Assembly (NCBI RefSeq): GCF_947507565.1
Contig: NC_089185.1
Location: 1-64,000 of the forward strand
Source: Oscarella lobularis
Lineage: Eukaryota; Porifera; Homoscleromorpha; Homosclerophorida; Oscarellidae
Reading direction: 5' to 3'
Length of the DNA: 64,000 bases
Shown here in pieces: positions 11,683 to 23,828 of the stretch. The notes below the pieces were generated by a model. That model had not been told where the DNA came from, did not search any database, and saw only the letters and a program-made list of their open reading frames with translations. Each line of letters starts with the position of its first letter. Position 1 is the first letter of the stretch. The position numbers and the translations under genes are program-made.

Positions 11683-13876
11683 ATGTCTGCCATGATCGCG
11701 TTTTTCGTTCGTCGTCGTCTTCGGGGCGGCCGAGAAAGGCATCTGCCGCGAGGCGGAACCTTCGACAATCAAAACGGGCGGGGATTTCGGCGTCTTCCGG
11801 TAAGCACGAACGATCGCGCAATTTCATTCACGAATGCAATCGCGCCTTTTTCTGCAGAAACTCCCCGCGATCCTTCGCGAAGGGTCGCGCCCCGAAGCGA
11901 CGAAGCCAGCGCAGCGCGATCGCACGCCGGTAAGTGATCTGCGACGCCGTTTTCGCGTTTCCGCGCGATCGATCGATTTTTTTTTCTTTCAGATCGTTGC
12001 GCCTCGGCGCGCGATGACGTGCTCGAACGGGATTGCACAGCGCGGCGCCTCCGCTCGCCGGTAAGAACTGAATCCGCGCGATTTCCGTTTTCTCGACCGC
12101 GTGATTCACGTTTTTTAGAAAAGCGACGGCGGTCCCCCTTCAAAGCCGAGCAAACCGGCCGATCTTCGGGCCGCGCGACATCCATGAAGGTAAGCAACGC
12201 CTCCACTTCACACATCTCTATTGTTCTATATAATGTGTCATAGATGGACATGGAAACATCTGTCGACATTGATCTCATCTGTGACGTCAGCAGCCAACAT
12301 CCGGGCCTCGCCCACGTAGAAGGTAATGGCGTCACAACGCATAATTAATCAATTCGTTAATTATTGCTCTTTAGGCTGTTACGACGACGATGACGACGAC
12401 ATGATGACGACACCGGCAATGACGACACCGATGGAGGCCGGCCATAGCAAAGATGGCCTGACACTACCGACGAGGCAGAAGATCCAGGTTCGTACTTTCC
12501 TTGGGCCCCGTGTGGAGTAGGCGCGCTCATAAGGGCGGAGAGTCCTCTTACTGCACCCAAGCGGATTGAACGTTTTGCCACTGTTCCCTCTTTGAGCCAG
12601 ACGGAACATGTACACTGACAGCGACCTAGGGGGTGGGAGGGAGGGTTTGAAGTGGGGCAGTGGCATCTCAGCAAGAAGCTTGTATTGTGTGCATGTACGA
12701 GGGCCTAGACGGGGACAACAAAAAGCTTAGTGTAATGACCATCCAATGCATCGTGCCGTTTTGCAACTACGATAGACAAAGCATTACGTTCATGCGGGGC
12801 TCCGTAGACCGCCATGCATTAGGGTTTAGGGCGGCTGTCAGTAGGTAGGGCGGTTCCCAAAGTAGATAGGTTGTAGCTCCTTCCCCAACGTGCTTAGCTG
12901 GCAGCCACCACGTTAGACCATTTCAGTGGATTTCTGAGGTAATCTAGGTTGATTTAGAATATAGGATAACTATCTAGGTCAATGGATTTGGAGGTACTCT
13001 AGGTTCATTTTTAGAATATAGGATAAATATTTAGGTCAATGGATTTGGAGGTACTTTAGGTTGATTTTTAGAATGAATGTAGGCTTGATTAACTAATTAA
13101 ATTTAGGTCAATGGAGTAGTAGGTAATCTAGGTTGATTTAGAATGTAGGCTTGATTAATTAGTTAATTAAATTTAGGTCAATGGAGTAGTAGGTAATTTA
13201 GGGATCAATTCATTCATATTCTGTAGCTAATCCGTTCTTTAGCATCATTGTAATTACAGTACTGTAGAGTAAACAATGTAGATAATATCTCCTTGATGTA
13301 CGTTTGTAAGCATTTTTTGGTTTTTAGAAACCGAAAAGAGGCCTTGAACGTGGGGCATTGGGCTCAGTACATAGATACACACAGTGAAGGAGCAGGTATT
13401 CATTTTGACACGTTGATGTACATCTGTAAGCATTTTTTGGTTTAGAAACAGAAGAGAGGAAAAAGACGAGGAGCTTGGAAATAGTTTGAAGCTGGCTTTA
13501 GTAACAAGTGGGCACGGAGGGAGGAGGTATACATTTTGCCATGATTGTGAATATTTGTATACAGTTTCTTCGTTCTAGAAACAGAAGAAGAAGAAGGCCT
13601 TCGAAGTAGAAACGGACACCCACTGACTGAAAGAGGAGGTATTTATTTTATTTCACATATTGATGTATATTTATTTCTATACGCTTTCTTTGTTTTAGAA
13701 ACAAAAGAAGAAGGCTTTGAGGAGATGAACCCACACAGCATGCAGCGAAGAAAGAGGTATTCATCATTTTGGCATATCGATGAATATTTCTAAGTATTTC
13801 TTTTTTGTTTTAGAAGCAGAACAGAAGAGAGAAAATGAAAGATCAAGAAGATTGCATGCAAATTGAAACTGCGTAG
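11683..13876 (+). CDS. Putative gene of small exons, unknown function
   Basis: Candidate exons lie between clear AG and GT(A/G)A sites at 11683-11799, 11858-11929, 11993-12060, 12119-12189, 12244-12322 and 12375-12487. Upstream pieces encode Arg-rich, low-complexity peptide (RRRSPFKAEQTG). The 12244-12487 pair joins in frame as MDMETSVDIDLICD...CYDDDDDDMM...LPTRQKIQ. The exon at 11993-12060 breaks the frame if included between its neighbours; skipping it keeps an open frame. The 12375 exon ends in phase 0, and each of five downstream cassettes (13328-13876) supplies a short Lys-rich tail and a stop in that phase. No domain is recognised. This could be a fast-evolving coding gene, a noncoding spliced RNA, or chance splice-like sites. 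The consistent donor motif ccg|gtaag in the first exons argues against pure chance. Confidence 0.35.
12937..13200. repeat. Degenerate minisatellite, ~5 units of 54-72 bp
   Basis: Units begin with ggta(a/c)(t/c)(c/t)taggtt near 12938, 12992, 13050, 13122 and 13192. They share gatttagaat, taggtcaatgga and, in the last two, gtaggcttgattaa...aaatttaggtcaatggagtagtag. The array sits in what would be the long intron of the putative small-exon gene. Unit length varies because of internal insertions. Confidence 0.8.
13289..13876 (+). repeat. Five tandem intron-exon cassettes (~110-125 bp each)
   Basis: Each unit consists of an AT-rich intron half (ttgatgta(c/t)(a/g)t(c/t)t...taagcattttttggttt), a TAG acceptor, a purine-rich exon starting aaac(c/a)(g/a)aaagaa, and a donor gag|gtat. 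Exon cores are 13328-13395, 13446-13526, 13579-13638, 13699-13756 and 13814-13876. The unit has clearly been duplicated in tandem and the copies have diverged, mainly in the exon middle. Confidence 0.75.
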
Positions 13877-13970
13877 CGTAGACTCTTGCATGCAGGTGGA
13901 TGGGGAAATAAAGGAGGGCAGGGGAAAGAGGGTTGGGAAATATAAAGGAGGGGGGGCTCTGCGCATCCTC

Positions 13971-14032
13971 GCGTCTCGTCTCGCGTACTTCGTCTCGTCT
14001 CGCGTACTTCCTCTCGCGTACTTCTCGCGTAC
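13971..14032 (+). repeat. Short tandem motif tctcgcgtactt upstream of CYB5R4
   Basis: Four imperfect copies of a ~12 bp TCTCGCGTACTT element lie 110-170 bp before the CYB5R4 start codon. The copies contain CGCG cores and may contribute to the promoter, but no function is evident. Confidence 0.6.
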
Positions 14033-14141
14033 GGCGCCTTCCCTCTCTCTTCCGTAATAGACTTACGATGCGTCGTAACAATAACGAGTTCAGGTTTTCA
14101 CGCGTTCAGGTGCACGCTCGTCGTCTCTAGGCCCCAAAACG

Positions 14142-17008
14142 ATGGCTCAGAGTTCGCGTATGGGCCAATCGTCTCTCATGCCGCCTCCTCCGCCCCCGTC
14201 CTCATCGTCGTCATCTTCAAGCGGACTTTTATCGCCAGCGACGTCGATTTCAAGCAACGCGACGGGAAGCGGTCGAACGAAGGTCGCCCTCAAACCGGGG
14301 CACAGTCTAATGGATTGGATTCGATTGGGAAAGAGCAGCGGCACAGATTTGACGGGTGTCGGTGGTCCGGGACATTTTGGCCAAGTGACGGAAGCCGAAC
14401 TGGCGAAACATCAAAGGGAAAACGACGTTTGGATAGCAATTCGAGGCAAGACCGACTCGATACATAAGTAAATCCTTTCGCTATTTTTACCATAAAAGGA
14501 AGAGTGTATAACATTACGCGCTATCTCGATTTCCATCCCGGAGGCGTGCCGGAGATAATGAGAGGCGCGGGACGGGACGGAACGAATTTGTTTACAGAGG
14601 TGAAGGTCGCGTGCCGGCGGCGCCGAAACAAACGATTCGTTTTTTTAGATTCATAAATGGGTTAATGTTGAGTCGATGTTGGCGACTTGCTACGTCGGTC
14701 CTCTTGTCATTGACACGGAAAGAAAGAGGAAATCGCCGGGAGGTCAGAACCGCCTCCACTAAAAAGCATCATAAATTAATTAATTAATTAATTAAGGGCA
14801 TACACAGCAGCTCACCGTACCATCTCTTGTCGTTTCTTCTATACCAAGTTCAAATGTTCCTAAGAAAGTGCAGCAAGTAGCAGCCAATAGTGCAGATGCT
14901 GCGGAATCTGATGGTCGTTGCTCAGTTTCAATAATTTTCGCTCCTATTTCTCGTTTTAGTTGGGCAAAAATCGTGGAAGCGATTGCGAACGTTTTTTCGT
15001 TCTTTTGGCGCCATGCGAAGGAAGTCATTTCCCGGAAGTATAAATCCCATTCAAATAACCCTAATTGCATGTTATGTGCTCCACCTTCTAGCGGAACGCG
15101 ACGATAAGAAACGATGCAAAGACACAGTTCCCGCCACTCTCGACAGCGGAATGGGCCAACGATTGTCGCCGCCGTCGTCGTCGTCATCGCAACGCCGATC
15201 CACATTTCCAACAATAACTACGTCGTCGCCGCCTGATGAAAATCGTCCAACAAAACCTAGGCAAGTGAAAGCGGCGTTGTCTTAACGATAGCTTACGGGG
15301 TTTTAGCTATACGTGGGATCAGACTGACGACGATGTGACGTTGAAGATAGCAACTGACTACGGGGTATGTGGGTTTTCCATGAACGCGGGCGCCGGTCTC
15401 TTTTATTCTCCGCCGTTTTAGTCGTTGTCCATCGACGACGTGCTCCTTGAAGTGCGAACTAACGTCGTCACATGTGCCGCCGCCGGCGAAGAAGAAGAGA
15501 AGCAATCGACGGTCATCACATGCGTTCTGTTTCTAGGGAAAATGGTCTACGAATTGAGTGGAGGTACACGACATTGACACCCGTCTCCGCCATCCAAAAA
15601 TCGAAGTTTTCTCGTATAGAATTATGTGACGGCGTTTCAAATACAAAAAGTGAGAAAGCGCAGTCGAAGACGGCATTACGTTACGTTTCCTCTCTTTTTA
15701 CTCTAGTTTCGATCGACGACAAAAAAGCCGCTCATATCGTTTTAACGAAAACGAAAAGTGGAAAGGAATGGACGGCGTTGCACAACGGTGCCGCCGCCGC
15801 CGCCGCCGCGCCGCTCGACGAACACTTTGGCAAAAGAAGAAGCAGACGTAAGTGATTTGCATCCTTAACGCAATTCAATACATCCCAAAGTTGAATTCAT
15901 TTCACGTTCATCGGCTGGCTTCTCTTTATACTAGTACCAAAATATCGCACGTGCACGGTGCGCGACATCGAAGTGGCCACACACGACGTTAAACTCTTTC
16001 ACGTCGAATTACCGCCGCTCTGTCACATGGTCGTTCCGACGGGACACCACGTCTATCTTCGTTGCAACATCGAAGGTATAAAAATCATTATTTATTTATT
16101 TATTTATTTATTTATTATATGCGGATGTTTTCCAGGAGTCGAAGTGACTCGACCCTATACGCCCGTCGCCGAAATGGACGGAGATTGTGGCTACATCAAC
16201 GGGCGATCTTTTCTTCTACTCGTTAAAATTTACTCGCAGGGCACGATGACTCAATATTTGAATACGCTCCAAAAGGGTTGGGTTCGACGACGGCACGTGA
16301 CGTCGTCGTATCTGTTTATTTTTATAGGAAGTCAATTGGACGTAAGCGATCCTGATGGAACGTTTAGTGAGAGCGTACTAGATGGTGCTTTGTCTTTGTG
16401 TCTTGTCGGCGCCGGAACAGGTGAGGGGACGGCGAGACGCCGGCCGGCCGGCTATCTCTCTTTATTTTTGCTCTCAAAGGGTTCACTCCGATGGCGAAGC
16501 TTATTCGTCGGTTTTTTGAAGGAAACAATGATCCTTTGAGGTTCGTTTCCGTGGAAGCGTCGACCCTGCATGGGAAATGTTTATTTAAAAGGTCGGTCAA
16601 GTTGATTTGCGCTAATAAAACAACAGGTGATCGGCTATGGAGAGACAGATTGGAGCGAATGGAAGCGAGCGTTCGAGGAAGGTAGAACAATCACACAAAA
16701 GCGGCGCGTAACAGTAGAAAATTCCTTTTTTTTCTATGAGGCTCCAAGTAAAAGATATTTTATCTGCCGCTGCATCTGACGAATGGTCTGGTCTTCGTGG
16801 ACGCGTTTCCAAAGATCTCTTGGAGGAATTCTTTCCTCCGCCTACTGCAGACGGAATATTCATTTGTTTCTGCGGAAATATGCCGTTCAATGCGATGATG
16901 CGAAGGTGAGTCACTCGGCTCTAGTTATGACGTCAAAAAACATTTTTTTCTACTAGACATATGAAGCAGCTGGGCTATAGCGAGTCTCAATATCATTTGT
17001 TTAATTAG
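14142..17008 (+). CDS. CYB5R4: Cytochrome b5 reductase 4 (b5-CS-reductase fusion)
   Basis: Multi-exon gene with the ATG at 14142. After a Pro/Ser-rich N-terminus comes a cytochrome b5 domain. Its heme ligands are visible as the His of DFHPGG (~14535) and the His of HKWVN (~14654). A CS/p23-like domain follows ([19 protein letters not shown], ~15309-15362). The FAD/NADH reductase module comes last: RPYTPV (FAD binding, ~16151), [20 protein letters not shown] (NAD(P)H pyrophosphate loop, split by an intron near 16420-16480), [10 protein letters not shown], and the C-terminus QYHLFN. This domain order is specific to CYB5R4/Ncb5or, a soluble ER-associated NAD(P)H reductase linked to lipid desaturation and redox stress. 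Introns contain (TTTA)n and (TTAA)n tracts. Confidence 0.92.
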
Positions 17009-17211
17009 AACTAATGAAGCGCCATATGGTCCGAGATTTAACAAAATCAATTTACAAATGAGGATCTGTAGCGCGCGTTGCATGTTATTTATTCGTTTCC
17101 TCGTTCTCCCTTTCTTCTCCCACTCCATTCGATCGCGAGAACGAATCATCATTTCGAATCGAGCTCGCGGTAGCGTCTGCTGCGAGCAACGTGCGTGATT
17201 TGAGCTCGAAA

Positions 17212-20200
17212 ATGCCCCTCGCACGAAGAAGACCCCCCACGAAAGAAGCCGAACGCCTTCGTCTAAAGCAAATCATCGCAGAATGGAACGCAAGTCGCCT
17301 CGACATGTTCGCAATCAGCGATCCGAGCGAAGTAAACGACCGATCGCATAGAAAAGAAGGGCGTTTTCCTCCCTTATTTTCTATTCTTCTCTTTTTCTCT
17401 CGACAAGGATCTCGACTTTCACGGCGTCATGCGCTTTTTCTTCCAAGATCATCGTGCTAAAGTGTCGACCAAGTGCTTACGCGTCTCGAGCACGGCAACC
17501 GTGCAGCAAGTCGTGCACGCTCTCATCGAACGTTTTCGTCCCGACATGAAAATGTTGAGCGCACCGTCATTTAGTCTTTTCGAAGTCCATTCAAACGGAG
17601 GTTCGATACATAGAGTCTACTCTTCTTGGGGGCGAGTGGGTGGAGAGGAGAGGGGGGCGTAGGCATCGCGATGCACCCCACGTCGCGATCCTTTCTCTTT
17701 TTAGATGAACGACGCTTGTCGCCTGCTGAGAAACCCTTACTCGTTCAGCTCAATTGGCTCAAAGACGATCGCGAAGGACGTTTCTTACTCAAACGCGATT
17801 CGGAGCGTCGCATCGGATTCGCCGCCGCCGCCGCCGCCGCCGCCGAAATTCAATCAAACGGCGGCGGCGACGACGTCGAACGACCGATCGTCAAGCGACG
17901 AGTGAGCAGCAAAAAAGAACGAAAGGATAGTAAGAAAAATAAAGTGGGCGGAACCCCCGCTACGGCAACGAAAACAAATCGTCCGTCGTCGGTCGACGAT
18001 ACGGCAATTGGATTAATCACTTCCGAAACGGCTGCGGCGGCGACGGCGACGACAGCGACGGAAGGAGGCGGAGGTTCGGCCGCCGGGACTTTGTACGAAC
18101 AAGTGCCGGAGACGTCACTAACGCGAAGTCTGTCGAACCCGGAAGCGGTAATGCGACGAAGACGCGAACAGAAATTCGAAAAGAAACTCGAATCGTTTAA
18201 AAGCAAAGCCGGAAGTGGCGGCCTTCTACGCATCTACGCCGAAAGCATCAAACCGGATGGACCCTATAAGACTCTCTTACTCTCCGTCAAAGATCGAGTC
18301 ACTTTCATTATCAAGGAATCGTTGAATAAATTCGGTTTGGGACGAGAAAACGTCGCTGATTATTGTCTCGTTATGTCGTCCATGTCAACGGTCGGAGCCA
18401 AGACCACGTGGCACGGCGGAATTGAACGAGTTCTCGAAGACAGAGAATGTCCATTGCAAATCAAACAGGAATGGTCTTCCACGAAATACGCCGAACCGAC
18501 TTTTCATCTAAGAAAACGTCCTTTTGTTCCTCGTACGCCCGTCGCCGCTTCGCCATCAAAAAAGACGACAACAACAATGACAATGACTGTAAATGGCGGC
18601 GGCGCCGGTTCTAGCCCATTCAGTCAAACGAGCGTCAACGAATCTCATTTACCGGTTGTCAGTGACGTTCCTTATTTAATCGAAGTGACGCCAGAAGGTC
18701 ACATGACGCCAGACGCAATAAAATTCAAATTACAGTCGAACAATGTTACGCAAGTGGGAAGCGAACGAGCGCGTACGGCGACCGGAGCGCCTGTCCTCAA
18801 TTTATCGCAGATGCTTTTGCCGTTCAACGACATTCAACCGCGTCATTGCAAATTGGCGAACATGAGCGGCGTCGTCACTCTCACGCCCCTATCGCCACAG
18901 GCTCAAACGTTCGTCGGCGGCGAACGAATTCACGAGACGACTCTCTTGCAAAATCGCTCCGTCATTGTCTTTGGAAAATCGCACGCGTTTATGTACATCG
19001 ATCCGCGCCAAGGACGTCTTATTTCCGCCACTAGCAATCCCCGTCCAGTGAACGGCGACGTTCAGTTTCCCCCGGAAAGAACGGCGAGTGACAGAACGGC
19101 GTCGAGTAGTCAAGGCGACGCTGCCGAAAGTACGACGACAAGTAGTAGCAGTCGGCCGGCGTCGGACCAAGCGGCGGCGACGGCAATTACGCGATTTGGA
19201 TCATTGAACCAACGGGAACCAATGAGAACTCCAGTGAAAGCGACGGCAGCGGCGGCGACGACGTCGTCACCAACAATGAAATTGAATTTCAAATCTCCAC
19301 CGCCTCTTTCGTCTGACGGGCGCGGTAGCGGCGGATTAGCGCTGAGAACAAGTTGGAGTGCAGATATTTCAGGAGAAAAGGTAAGAGACTAAAAAGAGAA
19401 AGGTTCATCCCGTAGAAAAGTTCTTTAGTCGACGTCTCGTCAAGCGTCTTTCTCTGGCTACGATCGAAAAGCGACTACACCCACTGGCGGCGCTCTTCGT
19501 CAATACACCAACACGGAGAATTTGAGCGCCGGCGATGTCGAAGGCGGCGGAAGTTCTATTCCGCCTGCCGTTGGTGTTCTCCGCAAGCGGAATTCGGGTC
19601 AACGACGATTATCGACGGGTTCCGATTCCGTTTTTCTCCTTTCGTCGGACGCAAGCAGTTGGAATTTGCCGGCGTTTCTTGCGTTTGGCGAGAAACACGA
19701 AGAAACGCTCTTGAATTATTTGAATACGTCGTCTCCCGGTGCAACGTTCAAATTAGGCCCAGCCTTTGCTGTCTACATGTGTGCGCGCTATCGAACTTCA
19801 CCTGGCTATTTGACGATGATGGGAAACAATCCTCGTGCAGCAACGGCGACGAATTTTCTCCAAAAAGTCGTGACAATCATGTGCGATTCAATTCAGGTAA
19901 GCACAAATCAATAAAAAGAAGTATAAGTGTTATTTTTTTTTTAGAAATCGGGTCTTGAATTTGGAGACGTCGCCTTCTGGTTAGCCAATTCTTCAGAACT
20001 ACTTCACTTTCTCACGTCAGATTCTTCATTCGATTCCCAAATCGACGACGACATTCGCGTTCGACTCGAACGTCTCGTTCACGACGCATTCAAAGCGCTC
20101 GTTCTATCAACCCAACGTCAACTTCAAGTGGGCGGCCTCTCCGCTTTTCTCGCCAACGACGACAGCGATGACGACGACGATGAAGACGTCGATCGACCGA

Positions 20201-22597
20201 GCGACATAACAGTCGTCGTTTCCAACGACGCCGGCCGACCGACGTGGTTCAAACCTTCGTGGTCGTCGCAACGACGTCGTCAAAACGACGACAACGAGCC
20301 GCCGCCGACAGTTGGCGATTTTCTCTGTACACTATCGGCTGTTGTCGCAATTTTGCGTTGCTGCCGTCTGAACGCCGCGCTGACGAGTCAACTGTTCTCA
20401 CACGCTTTTCATTTCGTCAACGCGTGGCTCTTTAACAAACTCGTCATGGAACCGCGTCTGCGTCTGTGCAATCGTCGTTGGGGTCGGCGCATCGAGCGTC
20501 GTTTGACACGCGTCCACGCCTGGGCCCAGCGACAGGGTCTCGAATTAGCAGCCGAAAGTCGCATGGCTAGAATAAGACAGGTATCTAAATAATCGATCTG
20601 GAAAATTAACATTTGTTCCTTCTTTCTTAGGCTTGTTTGCTGCTACAAGCGTCCAAGAGTCGTCCCGAAGACGTTTCGGCAATCGCATCGACTTGCTTCA
20701 AATTGAATTCCATTCAATTGCGCACCATTCTCCACCTCTACTCGCCCACCGCCGACGAAGCGGACGTCAATCGCGGTCTCGCCGACGGCGTCGTCGCCGT
20801 CGCCGAACGCACCGCCGACGAATTGACAAAAAACGACGGCGGAAAAGTGCGACTCGACGAAGAGTATCGACTTTCGTCGCCTTTCGTTATTCCGGACGAC
20901 GGTTACACGAGCGACGTCGTCACAGGAATGCCGGCAGGATTAGCCGACTATCTCGAGCCGGCCTGTCGTCAAGGTATAATATTCTCGCCTCTCCTTGCCG
21001 TACCATGCGGTCGTCTGGGAACGATCTTACCCTCCCTTTCGCTAACGATCATCGTTATCGCGTTCCGACCGTGCTTTGCGTCTGCTTTTAGGCTTATGCA
21101 AATTAACGGTTTATTCGACGTCGTCCGGCACCTGGGCTCCGCGGAATCGTGGCGGCGGCGGCGGCGGCAGCGCTCGTAAAATCGTTTCTCAAATTGTTGA
21201 AGAGGTAAGCATGCTTCAGATTTTTTTTCCATCGTCACACAATTCACGTCGTTTCCCTAAGGTCTTTGGTTCGCCTTTACCGTCGTCACCAGCAATCAAA
21301 ACCGACACGGTTGTAGCGAGAACAGCGTCAGATAGTGCATATCCTCCACAGCGCCAAGGAGAGACAATTGAAGTGTCTTTGATGAAAGGCGAAAGCGGAC
21401 TTGGAGTGAGCATCATAGGAGGAAAGGTCGGTCAATCGCCGCCTAAAAAAAATTCGTACGTACACTACTACGTCTTCAGAGTTCCGCCGGCGAGTGGGGT
21501 ATTTACGTCAAATCAATTGTGCGTGGTGGAACGGCTGACAAAGTGAGTCTCGCTCGCTCTCCTTCGCGCGTGCTCGCATGACGACCTCCTGCTTTTTTTT
21601 CCTTCAGGATGGACGTCTGGAGTCCGGCGATCAGCTCGTTCAAGTTGACAATTACAGCCTGCTCAATGTCACGCAGGAACAGTGAGAATCTTCCTTGAGA
21701 ATCGACCATCTCCGCATGATACCTTACCTTACGCAGAGCGGCTCAAATTATGAAGAAAACGGACCCCATCGTTCGACTGCGAGTCGTCAAACGAGCTGCC
21801 TTACTCCACGGCATAGCAACCGCCGACGTTTCACCAGTTAGAAAAGGTTCAACTAAACCACCCTGTTCTTCTCTTTTTATTCTTTTTTTCTTTGAAGAAC
21901 GACCGGACAACGACGAAGCGGCATCTCGCAGCGATTTTGTCTATCGCCGGCATCGACGCAGCGACGAACCGCCGTCGAGAACAACGTCGAGAGCGAGTGA
22001 TGTTAATCGTTATAGCGTCGGTGGCGGCGGCGGTGAATTTTCGCCGTCGTCTCTCTCGGACGGTACGGCGGCGGCGGCGGCGGCGGCAGCGAGACCGCAG
22101 GTGGTGAAATGGCTCTATGAACAACAGCAACAGCGCGCCCAACATGCGGCGCAACGACAACGAGCGATTATGCGAAACGATTTAGACGAAGAGAAGCGAG
22201 TGGAGCGCGAAATGCGCGAGAAAGAAGAAGAGCATCGTACTCGAATGGAAAGACTGCGCAAGGAGCACGAAGCGCGACGAATCGTTCGACGACCGTCGGG
22301 CGGCACGGGCGATGAACGAGACGCGGCGAGACGCGAAGAACGACGATTGCGTGCCGAACGAGAATGGCGATTGATGCTGAACGCCGGTGGCGGCGGCGGC
22401 GGCGGCGGAAAGGACAACGAACGATTGCGGCGTCAACAGAGCGAGGAAGAACTGCGAAAACGAATTTTAGCTGACAGCCAATATCTAGAGAGACAGAAAC
22501 GCGGCGGCGGCGGAGGCGGCGAACAAAGTCGGTTAGACGAGCTGAGAGAAGAAACGGCAGAAAGAAACAGTCGCTTCGATCGACAGCAGGAAGACGT

Positions 22598-22666
<69 letters not shown>

Positions 22667-23336
22667 TTTGGAAAAGAAGCAACAATTATTAATGACCATG
22701 CAACAGGAACAGGCACGACGACGAGAAATAGAACGGCAACAAATGCTCGAACAGATTCGTCGAGAAGAGGAGATTACAATGGAACAGGCCCAGCGACTTG
22801 AGCGACTTCGTCAACAGCGAGAGGAGAAAATTCGACGAATGCAAGAAATGGAACGAGCACAGGAAGAAGAGCACGAACAATGGCTCGCCAAGCAGCGCCG
22901 AAGACGGCAGGAATTCGAACGAAAACGACGAATGCAGGAGGAAGAGTTACGACGATTGGAAGAAGAGAACGCGCGATTCAATGCCGTTTCCCCGCTGCGA
23001 CGACGGCACAAATCACCGACACCGACGCGCGGCGACGGCGACGACGTCGTCGCTAGTCCGTATCGTCGTTCAAATCGTTTGACGACACCGGAACGAAGAG
23101 GAGAGCCGCCGCCGCCGCCGCCGCCGGTACATCGAATCACGACGACGAGAACGACGACAATGACGCCGCCGGAATCGAGTTATTCGTCATCGTCGACAGA
23201 TGACGCAGACGAATCGGCGGCGCTCGCAACGAGCGGTCGCTTGGGCGACGACGACGACGACGACAACGACGACTTAGATGTAATTGAAAAAAAGCCTATC
23301 CACGGTTACTATAAGACGCACCAAGCTGATGTATAA
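17212..23336 (+). CDS. AFDN: Afadin (adherens-junction scaffold)
   Basis: Ten or so exons from the ATG at 17212. Domains in order: RA1 (STKCLRVSSTATVQQVVHALI, ~17463), RA2 (GGLLRIYAESIKPDGPYKT, ~18218), FHA (RHCKLANMSGVVTLTPLSP, ~18840), DIL (~19640-20950), PDZ (GLGVSIIGGK..GEWGIYVKSI, VRGGTADKDGRLESGDQL, ~21370-21690), and a long Arg/Glu/Gln coiled coil (~22100-22980) with Pro-rich ends. RA1-RA2-FHA-DIL-PDZ is unique to afadin. In bilaterians it binds Ras/Rap through RA, nectins through PDZ, and actin through its C-terminus, linking adherens junctions to the cytoskeleton. Homopolymer runs interrupt the coiled coil, notably Val6-Gly18 at ~22597-22664. The purely GGC-coded glycines point to triplet slippage. 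The stop at 23336 follows Asp-rich sequence. A stand-alone actin-binding domain was not recognised. Confidence 0.93.
22597..22664 (+). repeat. GTC/GGC triplet expansion in afadin
   Basis: Six GTC-type triplets run directly into about eighteen uninterrupted GGC triplets, translating to poly-Val then poly-Gly within the coiled-coil region. The purity of codon choice indicates recent repeat expansion. The copy number may be an assembly-sensitive value. Confidence 0.9.
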
Positions 23337-23828
23337 GCATATAGTCCACCACTAAGCGATTCCTTCTTGTTCGTACATATGTGCCGCTTGTCGCGACGTC
23401 ATATTTTAAATTCCATAATTAATTATTGTATCGCTATTATTTTCTTATGGTTTGGCTAGTAAGGCCAAAAGTGTATTACGAGCTAATTGTACTGTCTATC
23501 GTGTGCTTTAGTCTGTATCCGAAATCGAACAGGAGGACGAAACGATTGTCTGTTTACTGTTTCCGAAAGCGCTATCAAGCCGACCGCTAAGCAGCGATAT
23601 CTCGCGAAATGCTCTCCCGTCTGTCTAAAGGCTCGTCGTATTGGCTCTCAAAATAGCAAACCGATCGATTAGACAGAGTGAGCTTATCAGACGCCAATCG
23701 GGCAACGCCCCTCGCATGGGATGCGCTAAACCGGACGCTGTTAGTAGACGCCACCCGCGGCGAGAGGGCAAATAGACGACATTCGGGGTCGGCGAGCGCG
23801 TCAAAAAGCGAACGAGTGAACGTGCAAG
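23337..23828. other. Intergenic region, nothing recognised
   Basis: These 492 bp between afadin and the ankyrin gene hold AT-rich 3' flank (to ~23460) and then GC-richer sequence that presumably includes the ankyrin-gene promoter. No coding signal, repeat or RNA gene was seen. Confidence 0.5.

Noticed and set aside
12937-13200. Possible CRISPR array
   Set aside because: Units are diverged, vary in length, lack constant repeats with unique spacers, and the context is eukaryotic.
13764-14081. Minus-strand frame over the last exon cassette
   Set aside because: Arg/Ser low complexity opposite purine-rich cassette and CTCGCGTAC repeats, with no family match.
14760-14800. (TTAA)n runs in introns as a mobile-element target
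   Set aside because: Such runs occur in many introns of the window and look like general intron composition, not insertion scars.
22168-22716. Minus-strand poly-Arg frame opposite afadin
   Set aside because: It is the antisense shadow of GGC/GAC triplet repeats.
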